Below, piece by piece: positions 54,997-64,000 of a stretch of DNA of 64,000 bases (the first letter of the stretch is position 1; each line of letters starts with the position of its first letter). The notes beneath the pieces are model-generated. The model was given only the letters and a program-made list of their open reading frames with translations, was not told the origin of the DNA and ran no database searches. Where the stretch lies: the NCBI GenBank assembly GCA_029255685.2, contig CM055318.2, positions 12,343,001 through 12,407,000 of the forward strand. Reading direction: 5' to 3'. The position numbers and the translations under genes were made by a program. The DNA comes from Silene conica. Taxonomy: Eukaryota > Streptophyta > Magnoliopsida > Caryophyllales > Caryophyllaceae.

Positions 54997-56458
54997 TATG
55001 GTTGAATGCCATAGTTTGGTTGTGAATATGAGGTTGAAGCATGAAGAGCGTAGACCCTTTTAAATTAACCACCATTCCATATTTCCATGTATGAATGTGT
55101 GATGCCGATGCATATGATCGATCATGTTCGTTTGCAATTAATTAAGTCATTAATTATACTTGTACAACTATTGTTAATTGTAGGATAGGCTTTCCTTTGT
55201 AAGGAAAGACAAGTGTGTGTAACCTTATTTAACCATAAAATTATAGTTCGTACTACGGCTAGGATCGTAAATGAGTTCAGTTCGGTCATAATCTTTTATT
55301 TCAGTTCAGTTATGCTCTAACTCCATTAAGTTTTGTTCAGTTCAGCTATTTTCTACCGAAAAGAACGGGACGTAAGTTCTAAGAGACACTTGATTGAAAC
55401 GCCACTATGATATTATTTCTATCTTGTACAATTTATTTGAAATATATAACAATCCACATCTCTTTCCTGCCAAATTTATATTTATGATCAATAATGTTAT
55501 TTAGGACGTAAGTGGTTAAATTTATTATTCGTTGAAAAAAGTTGACAAATTGGAGAGAATTGTCTCCATATTAATGTGAAGAGGATAAATGCTACGGAGT
55601 ATGAAAATGATTATTGAGTATTGAGAAACAGTTGCTCGAGTTTCAGGCATGTCATTTTGGTGTCGAGTAATAAGATGATATTTTGTAACCATTTTATAAT
55701 TAAATGTAACCATTATAATATTGGCTATACTTTTGTGGTTACATATACGCCCGTCTAAAGTTTCAAAAGAATAATAACCGTGTGAGACAAGAATTTGCGA
55801 TTGAACAAAGGAACAAGATTGTGATTGACTGTTTTTAAAGTGGAGATGGAGAAAGTTGTAGAAGAAGACAAAAGATATCTCGACGTCAAGTTGCCAACAA
55901 ACGAGGGTGATAATCGTTGTTCATGGCTTTAATTGTAGAAAGGTATTCGGAATTGCTGATGTTTATTCACAATCGGAAGTATTTATACAAGTTATAACAA
56001 AAGTCCTAATTATTAAATACATTCGTTATAGTTCGATAGAGATACAATTATACAACAACTTAACAAATACGGAGTAGATAAAAGTGTATTTTAATAACTA
56101 ATAATCAACGGGATTAATATTTATCTTTAACATGACTTCGGTGGATGGACGAACCAAAGAAATCTTTTACTCGTGATATTTTTTGTGAACCAAGCATTTA
56201 AATTACACAAAAAAAAAATGATATCAGAGATTCGAAAAATGTGAAAAAATGAAAGTCGAGATCAATTTAAGCTTTCCTATATCCATGTTTAATTCAAGAT
56301 TTATAGCCGATGAATTAGAGACACAGATGATTCCATCTAAAAATTAGCGGAGAATAATTCGTGAACAAAAAGTAGTAAAAAATTAGTAAAATAACAATTA
56401 TTGAACAAAAACATAAATTTCTTGGCAGCAAATTCATATAATAAATTCATGGAAAATT
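54997..56458. other. Intergenic region upstream of P450 copy 3
   Basis: The P450 and the small secreted-protein gene diverge from here. Apart from promoter similarity to copy 2 near the gene, and the segment at 55838-55935 shared with 47810-47930, I see no gene or bounded element. Confidence 0.5.
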
Positions 56459-57066
56459 ATGAAGATACTAATTAAATTATCTCTTTTATTTTTTATTATA
56501 CTAGTTTTTTCTCCTCTCCTTTCAAAATCGATAGATCCTGATCAAGAAACTAAAGATGAATATAACGTTGCAACGGCATCTATTTCTGACTCTTGGGATA
56601 AGATTAAATCCATGTTCTATGCAGCACAAATGAAATTTTACCCTCCCAACCTGGAGTATGTTCTTTCAATTATATTTATATTTAACGGTTTTGATGGTTA
56701 CTAAAATAATCTATTTTACGATAAATTTGTATAAAATATTATTTGGTGTGTGCATAATATCTTACATACATGTAATGTAATACTCCAAATAAATTGATGA
56801 AATATTATTTGTTTTTTTCTTATAATTTCGGAGTCAGTTTTAGAATGCCAAAAGAGAGCGATAGTGATGAAAATGAGGATGAAGGTTCAAGCACGACAGA
56901 GAAGGTGAATAAACGGGTGAAAAAGGCGGTAAAGAAGAGCGTGGAGGAAAGTGAAATGACGCTGGAAGAAACAGCTGAATACGCCGCTAAGCTCATGGAG
57001 GAAGCACTGCACAGGGCTAGGGATAAAGTGGGTAACAAAATCTCCAAAGGACATCAAGAACTCTAG
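56459..57066 (+). CDS. Small secreted lysine/glutamate-rich protein, unknown function
   Basis: Two exons, 56459-56655 and 56844-57066, joined across a GTATGT...TTTTAG intron, give 139 residues in one frame. The first 23 residues (MKILIKLSLLFFIILVFSPL) form a clear signal peptide. The mature part has a short ordered region (DSWDKIKSMFYAAQMKFYPPN), an acidic stretch with SDSDENEDEGSS, and a C-terminal charged helix (ETAEYAAKLMEEALHRARDK) with an amphipathic, LEA-like pattern. I do not recognise a named family. An eight-codon upstream frame begins at 56449 and overlaps the start codon, which could lower translation. From memory, a small secreted or membrane protein also lies between the LIP1 and PDCD2 genes of Arabidopsis. 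Confidence 0.7.
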
Positions 57067-58402
57067 ACAACAAACATAAGTACTATCTAGTCATGTATTT
57101 TAAATGCATTAAATCTTGCTTAATACGGCTAAGACCTCGCTTTTTCATTCATTTAGAATGGTTTACGGTTGTGAGTTCCGTCTTAAAATTAATTAAGACG
57201 GTTTTAGCACAAGTTTGCGTTTTAGATGTTTGTTTATGATTCAGTTATAATCTTTATAATAGTACTAATTTTCATGATTTTTCGAGTTTTCACATTATCA
57301 TTATTTTTTTTACAAATTTTCATTTGTGACGGGTAGTATTGTTGCAAACTTGTGACGGGTCCAACAAAATTCTTTTGGGAAGATAAAGACAAACCTTTAT
57401 GGTTAAGTATGCACCTTTATTTTTCTTTTATCTACCCATGTGAATATTATTCGACCTGTCACAAGTCTGACGGATAACCCGTCATAATCAGCAAATATTT
57501 ATGGACTACATCCGTCTCATTGTTTGGTTTTTGTATTCTTTACAAGGGGTTATTTACATCAAAGATTTTGATGAAATTGAATTTTATTTGACCCGTCGCA
57601 AGCTTGTGACGGATAATACCGTCACAGATGAGAATTTGTGTTTGTGCCCTGCCATATGTCTATATCAATTAGTTGCGGTTGAATGCAGGAAGCACAATCT
57701 ATCTTCTTGTACCAGAAAAACAATTCTGATGTACGGAATATACTTTAGCAAATTCCAATATATTAAGAAAATAATTCTAATTCATTTGTGGTAACAATTT
57801 CTCCACAAACTAAAAGCAACACTATTTACGTTCCCTTTGCCAGGTTTGGATAAATATTAACTATAACATACAGGCACGCCGGAGATGAAAACCAGGTACG
57901 TAAGTACGTTTGTATAGTAATCTGAATACAAAGATTACGGCTGAGAGGGCACAACTTTACAGAAATAATAATAAGTTACTCCCAAGATTGGATAGAATGA
58001 ATCGTTGTAGGGTGAAGTCACTCTGGGTTCGAAAAAAGATGAACAGGCGGAGACAGAGAAAAATGTGATGGTAAATGGAGGTTGGAAGAAAAAAAAAAGT
58101 GAAATATGATGAAAAATAATAAATTATTTAAAAAAAAAACTCCATAAAGTTAAATGGAAGAAATAGGTACAAAGAAAATAGATAAAAGAAACTGTGTGAA
58201 ATTTTAAATAAGAAAAGATTCAATTGAAAATAAATTCTTTGATAAATAAACAAAAAAACCAAGAAATAAAAAATCCAGTGCATAATTTTTCCTCTGCCCT
58301 CTTCAGCTTATAAAAGTGTAAAACTATGGCATTAAAATTTAAAACAAAAATAAGTGTCAACTGATTCGTATACTGAGCAATATAAATATGGTCGAGTGAG
58401 TT
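57067..58402. other. Intergenic region between the small gene and LIP1
   Basis: The two genes converge here. It contains one TIR element (57311-57640); the remainder (57641-58402) is AT-rich with A runs near 58085-58140. Confidence 0.5.
57311..57640. mobile_element. TIR element of the GACGG family with two like ends
   Basis: The left end (ACAAATTTTCATTTGTGACG) and the reverse complement of the right end (CACAAATTCTCATCTGTGAC) match over about 58 bases, including the CAAACTTGTGACGGGTC-like inner part. Unlike the 196-bp copies, both termini are of the CACAAATTC type. No target duplication was found. Confidence 0.65.
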
Positions 58403-61400
58403 TCAAACATTAATATCTGTACGTTTTGGTCTTGTATAACTGAGTTCAGTAGCACTGGCGAGACTATACCGTGGAATGTTGTTGGCTCCAGGGGTCAAGA
58501 TTGGGCGCTGTGGATAAAGTGTGGGAGGTGGTGTGAGACTATGTTGTGCCGGCAGGGGAGGGAGCACATTGTACTTGTAAGGGTCCCCGCTTAAGCTGCA
58601 TAAAAGAACGGCATCTGACATCAACATCAATAAATACATCACCTCGATGAAATGAGGTAGTGGCTCAAGAGCTCACGCCTATGACGAGATAGAGGGGTTG
58701 AATCAAAAGTGGCGATTAAAGAGCTTCTTTTATTTGGGGTCCTTTAAATAACTAGTAAGTCTTGCTTGCGACGGGTCACCACTTGTGACGGATATTTTGT
58801 GAGATAAAATTGATAGAAAATGAGTTAGTGGAGAAAGTGGACCACATGAATAGTGTTGGAGAGAGAGAAAAAGTGGGTATTTTGTTAGAGAAAACGGTAT
58901 TCGTCGCAAATTTGCGACGGATAGTGTCGTTGCAAATAAGAATTTGTGTTAAATAACTGAAGATGTTATTACAGAAAATTTATGTTACTTTTACAGAGTA
59001 TGATTTTTCAAAATGAGTGAGTGTTGTTTTACAGAATAGAATTTTGAATGCTCAGATTAGATGTAGAAGCTGGAAAAATAGCCATTCATCAAATACAACA
59101 AGCAAATGAACATTTAGCGTTTGAGTATGCATCGAGTGTGTCATTATCAGGTCGTTTATGGCTAACGGTCATCCAGCACAATAAGGTCTGGATTTGGTCG
59201 ATTTGGGTTTAGGGTCATATTTAGTTTATTCTGTTAGGGGTATGGATCAGGTCAATTTTATCAGTCTACCATGGCGGGATAATTTAACACAATGCCAATG
59301 AAGTGAGTTTACCTTGCGTGGTTCCTAGATTGATCTTCGGTACTTGTTATTTCATCAGATGATGGGAAGGATCTTTGAACTGGTGAAACTGTCCAAGGGT
59401 TTGATGGTGGTAATTCATGAGAGAAATATCTTCTCCTGATCAACTGAAGAATTCAGTTGACATGTTAGCAAAACTGTGCTGTTGAGAGAAGAGAAAGGAG
59501 AGGGGCAACAGTTTAAATGATACGGAGCATAAAAGAAACAAAAAAAACACACCAGACGAAAGAACTTTGTCACCGCTTCTTTGTCATATCTTGCTTCTTT
59601 GGCAGCCTGTACAGATTATAGATTGTGGCCATGAGAAGCACAACGTCATTGAAAGTAACTACGCAGAAAAAAAATCTGGAATTACATTTTCACACTTTCA
59701 GCTTGTCAATGATGCCAGGTTCTTAAATATGACTAAACTTAAGCTGGCAAACAAATCAGGTCGTTTGCATTTGACAAAATCGCGTTAAAACAGCTTATCG
59801 TTCCGTCAACCCTAAGCAGACCTAATTACATAAAACAGGTGAACTTTCACGCTATTAATGAAAACGGAGTTCTTTATAATAAGTAAGCTGTACTTTGATC
59901 TCGGTTTGTGCGAGTCACCTTTACTTTAGTAAGATCACCAATCACCCACCCAAACATGAGGTGATAACAATATGTACATGGGCACATGGCCTATCTGTCT
60001 TTCGCACTATTAAGCTATTAACATACTCATTATGACGTCTTCAGGTTGTAGACACAAAGGCAAAAGTAAACAGCACTTATCAAAACAATATCGAAGTATG
60101 TGGATTAGAGCTTAGTATCATACAGCCAACAATGCTCCGTTACCAGGAAAGCTCTCAGTTAGTGGTAACTCCTCACTTGAAGAGAGAATCCCCTGCTTTT
60201 CAACCCACTGACGAGCTACATCCACAAGATTACCGCTGCTTCCTTGATGACCTTCTTTAGCTGCAATGTCTGTTTTATTACTGATCACAATGTATGGCAC
60301 AGGAAGACCACCTGGGCCTCCAGATGCCATCGGAGCAGAGAATGAACCAGTTGCTGCCACCTCTGCAGCCCATTTATGCAAGCTAGTTTTTGTTCTTCTC
60401 TGTGAAATATCATACACAAAAATGACGCCTGCATACAAAATTACAAAGATTATGGTCATTCAAACAAGTCCGCTACATAACATCCCAATCAATTTTTTCC
60501 AAGGCTAAAGTACAATGACCAAAATCTAATCAACTGAATGTCCCTCTCTATCACCCTTCTTTGTCTACCCTCGTATAACTTCCTTTTCTATACAACTCAC
60601 CAAAAACAACGTTCTTTTTAAAATTGCCAATTTGTTGTACTTCACAAGTTCACAAGTTCACAATGATGGTTTCGTACACAGCAAAATGTTAACTAATCTA
60701 GCTAGTAAAGTAGGTAGTACTAAGTTAATAACACTCATCATTGAGTTCAAAACCCCTATCAGAATCGGGAATCCTTTGTAGCTCCCTTGCACCACTAACA
60801 ATAATGGTTTCAAATATCACGGTCCATGTCTGCCAACCATTAATCTTGGGGACTAAGGCCTTATTGCTGCAACTTGCAATGTGCCTACATGGTGGTCCCA
60901 AACATAGGTTTATGCGGACTTACTCTTAACATGACTAGGATATTAGATTTGCAGACCCGCAGATTCAGAAAGTGGTGCAAAGGTGGAAAGACCTGGGTAA
61001 CTATAACTGTTATAAAAGGGTTACATAAACGCAGAACTGAGCAACTGACCGTTTATTTGATTATAGAAAAGAGATCGACAGTCTTTGTAACGTTCATGCC
61101 CTGATACATCCCATAGTTCAACAAAAAAATCTCTTTCACCATCTCCTTTAAGGCTATTGGAGGAACTACTGGGACTTCCATATGTAATGTGCTGAAAGGA
61201 AAAGGAAGAAGATTAGCAAAGATGAACGTCAAACTATCTTGAATATTGTTTCATATTCAAAGATGGATTGTATGAGAAAAGTACCTTCACATCAACTGAA
61301 CATCCAATTGTCTGAGAAGGCCGGACAAAGGAAGAGCCATTGATCATCAATTGTACAAGAGACGTTTTTCCAACACCTATAGCAGAAGAAAATGTTTCAA

Positions 61401-62415
61401 CTCGAGTGAGAGCTATAACTTGCATGAGAGCAATTGGCATCAATCTAGCAAAATCTAAATAAGAGGTACGCTCACGAGTCAAGACGCTTACAATCATGAA
61501 ACTTACAAGCTATCAAGTATCAAGGTTGCACTTTATTTGGTTCGGGACTTCAAACAATAAACATAACTATCGATCTTATAAGGGAAAAAATAGCAATGAA
61601 ATCCTTGTTCCTTGATATTGAAGTACGTACAACATTTGAACAAGGTTACATCACTAACCAGTAACCACACAATATTATATAGAGCAATCTCACATAAATT
61701 TGTGTGAAACCGTCTCATCTAAGAATTCGCCCTATTCTCAAGGTTACCTAATTTGTTATAAATACGCCACGTCTCATACATGATACTCTCTCTTAGAATA
61801 TCCATTGTATAGATTTTACGTAAGCTCAATGATAGATACGCTCGAACAGACTGACATTCGCTTGAATTACAGTAAATCCGTTAACCCAGGTTATTTCCCC
61901 CTATACCTCCCTACTTCCTCACCTCCCAAGTCATCAACACCGTTCGCAATTCAAATCCACCAAAAGGGCCAACATATACCAGCAGACCACTTCACCAAAT
62001 CGGCATTGTTAGATACACTAAGCCAAATCTACTCCAGAAACGATTACACATCTAACCATAACCAGTTTCACTTTAAACAACCGAGAACAACTCAAAACTC
62101 AATCCTAACAAGTAACAACAAAATATTTTTTTGGGGTTGATTAGGCTATTCCTACCGACAGCTGGGGTAATCTACTTCGGCCTACAAAAACCCTAGTTCC
62201 AAATTTCAGCCATCATCCAATCAATGCAACAATTTATAAAGATAACAACAACATAAACAACAAAACTAGAAAAAGTTAAATAATTCCTAAAATAAGAACA
62301 AAAAAAGGCAAGAACCTGAATCACCAACAACAAGAACTCGAACTTGACCACAAAGAGGTCCACCATTTTGATCCTTATTATTATTCTCTCTTTCCTTTTC
62401 CCTCCAAAACATCAT
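58403..62415 (-). CDS. LIP1: LIP1-type Rab-like small GTPase
   Basis: Seven exons on the minus strand (62316-62415, 61285-61376, 61050-61191, 60124-60428, 59553-59606, 59313-59443 and 58403-58595) join in frame to 338 residues, close to Arabidopsis LIP1. All introns are GT-AG. G1 P-loop is GDSGVGKTS, split by intron 1; G3 is WDVSGHERYKD instead of the Rab WDTAGQE; G4 is NKTD. A Gly/Pro-rich insert (SAPMASGGPGGLPVPY) precedes G4. After the GTPase fold come AAKEARYDKEAV, LIRRRYFS and a Pro-rich tail ending TDINV, without the C-terminal cysteines used for prenylation. LIP1 in Arabidopsis affects clock responses to light and microtubules; the same role is inference. Intron 6 holds a MITE. Confidence 0.92.
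58753..58948. mobile_element. 196-bp GACGG-family MITE in LIP1 intron 6
   Basis: TTAAATAAC is duplicated at 58744-58752 and 58949-58957. It starts TAGTAAGTCTTGC, ends AAGAATTTGTG, and has the same length as the copy at 17538-17733, in reverse orientation. It lies within the last intron and does not touch the splice sites. Confidence 0.88.
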
Positions 62416-62866
62416 TTACCTTTTTTACCCACCAATTATCAATTTTTTAATCTACTTTATATTATCGATTGAACATTGAAATTAGCTCAAAGAAGGAAGA
62501 AATGGTGATTTGTTATCTAAGAACAAGATTAGTGAAGATCTGAGTTAATACTATAAGTTAGTTACCCAGAAAATTGAAAGAATAAAAGTACGTAATACCC
62601 ACAGAAGATCTGGGAAATGGGTATTAGATTTGAATTGCGTGATTGGAATTGAATGTTGGATTGAAATTGGAAGAATTGAGTATGGATCAAAGGGATGTAT
62701 ACAAAAAATGGTAAGCTTAAGTTGTGTAATGAATGAATGTGTAACTCCTTGCAACAGCATTAACCAGATCTCTTTAAGACCGGGGAAGGGAGGGATTGCT
62801 TGCTAAAATGAAAGCAATTTCCGTGTGCATTGCACGCGCAACGAAATTACATTTATCCCAACCAAA
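62416..62866. other. LIP1 upstream region
   Basis: 5' UTR and proximal promoter of LIP1 on the minus strand. I do not see a clear TATA box. The distal edge is the hAT-like MITE at 62867. Confidence 0.5.
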
Positions 62867-63310
62867 CTAGGTAGCACCAAAACGGACACGGACACGGACA
62901 CGACGACACGGATACGGGATACGGCATGTCATGAAATTTAGGACAAGGGACGCCGCATTTAAATTTAATAAAATATACATTTTATAGTTATAAATTTTTG
63001 ATTTTATTTTTGTTAAAGTATTTGATATTAATCTTAAATAAGTGAATATAAAACTTGCCCTTATAATAAATTTATTTTCATTCCTCATCCGAATCAATAT
63101 TCTCATCATTCACCGCAAATGATAACCAAATATCATGGACACGCGACGGACACGACTCAAATACCATAGACACGCGTCGGACACGTGCCCAAATAAATGT
63201 AGAAAGTTAGACACGGCTATTTAGGTGTTGGACACGTTTCGGCGTGTGTCCGTGGAGTGTCGGTGTCGGACACGGTACGGCTCGCTAGGAGAAGTGTCCG
63301 TGCTACCTAG
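62867..63310. mobile_element. hAT-like MITE upstream of LIP1
   Basis: Perfect 11-bp terminal repeats CTAGGTAGCAC and the 8-bp duplication CAACCAAA (62859-62866 and 63311-63318). It is 444 bp, with GGACACG-rich ends and an AT-rich middle. It sits about 450 bp from the LIP1 start codon. Confidence 0.85.
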
Positions 63311-63318
63311 CAACCAAA

Positions 63319-64000
63319 AACCTTAAAATGACCGTATTTCTCTTCAAAGAGTCTTGCTGAACACGGATATTATCCGTCATAAGTTGAGGACGGATAATAT
63401 TCTTCTCACAACAATATAAGTGGTAAGACAAGTGGAGAAAAATGGAGCAAGAGACACCTTCCGTTTTCAGCTTGTGACGCATAGGGTCCATTTCAATGAG
63501 AATTTGTGATTTTTTAATTCAATAAAGAAAGATTTATTTTTCCAAACTGCTCGTCTTTTCGAGAGTTAAAAAATGAGTGCGTTCGGAACTCGTAACTAGG
63601 AGTTCTTGTATGTCAAAGAATTTTTAAGTGGTGTATGTGTTATTCACGGATTTCGAATGCAACAATATTTTTTTCAAATCATATTTCCGTAAAGGTGAGC
63701 AGTTTGAAAATATAAAAAAATAGTTGTCTTTTAAATTCGGAAGTACGAGTTTTTGGTCACTTAAATTTTTTTCTAAAAATATGGGATTTTGTGTAAAGTG
63801 GCAAAACTCGGGGGCTCCACATGCCCAAATGAATTTTCCGGAAAATAATCGATAACTTATACTCGTACTTAGTAAAACACAATTTCAAATGGAGCCAAGT
63901 CATTAATTATTAAGGCTCGGGTCATATCAGGTCAGACTATCCATTCAAGTCAAGCTGGGTTCAGGTAAGCTTAAATTATTTCGGGTCAAATAATGTGTCA
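63319..64000. other. Intergenic sequence at the right edge
   Basis: No gene. About 63348-63508 is a diverged copy of the GACGG family in reverse orientation, with ATTATCCGTC, CTTGTGACGC and an AATGAGAATTTGTG end. The rest is AT-rich. Confidence 0.5.

Noticed and set aside
62551..62760. 69-codon minus-strand ORF upstream of LIP1
   Set aside because: It lies in the LIP1 promoter or 5' UTR region, lacks any domain, and the first in-frame LIP1 exon starts at 62415 with a complete GTPase N-terminus.

Overview
This is nuclear DNA from a flowering plant, most likely a eudicot. The genes have short exons with GT-AG introns, and the rest is dense nested plant transposon sequence. I could not fix the species; the abundant short elements ending in CACAAATTC with GTGACGG arms fit my memory of Caryophyllales genomes, but that is a guess.

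Layout. 1-15.7 kb is retrotransposon sequence. A gag-protease Athila/Tat-type Ty3/Gypsy element (1-6438) sits inside the 5' LTR of a gag-only element (6439-12291), followed by the 3' part of a probable Ty1/Copia element (12292-15698). 17-19 kb is a long-TIR element carrying a Tourist-like MITE, which carries a 196-bp MITE with 9-bp target duplications. 19.9-25.0 kb (+) is an intact eight-exon PDCD2-type gene. 26.3-27.8 kb (-) is the first of three single-exon cytochrome P450 genes of CYP96 type. 29.4-31.6 kb is a probable non-autonomous Helitron. 33.9-43.0 kb is a broken Athila-type element hit by two solo LTRs with clear target duplications. 44.3-45.8 and 53.4-54.9 kb (-) are two closely similar CYP96-type genes, separated by DNA transposons and a chromovirus 3' end. 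56.5-57.1 kb (+) is a small two-exon gene for a secreted, lysine/glutamate-rich protein. 58.4-62.4 kb (-) is an intact seven-exon LIP1-type small GTPase gene.

How the genes relate. The three P450s are a local cluster; two of them also share promoter sequence and are a recent duplication. Their closest characterised relatives act on long-chain alkanes and alcohols of cuticular wax, or on specialised metabolites. The PDCD2 and LIP1 genes are unrelated housekeeping or regulatory genes. From memory their Arabidopsis counterparts are near neighbours on chromosome 5, so the window may be an ancestral block opened up by P450 duplication and transposons.

Most unusual observations. (1) The chromovirus-type LTRs carry arrays of small hairpins whose loop or core sequence is constant while both arms change together. 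(2) The Athila-type elements share paired GGTCGACCGACC dyads in coding sequence, 3' region and LTRs. (3) Two different Athila-type elements share a hairpin with a GGGA loop whose stem sequence differs but whose pairing is kept. (4) The gag-only element encodes a gag protein with an acidic extension and a C-terminal hydrophobic segment.
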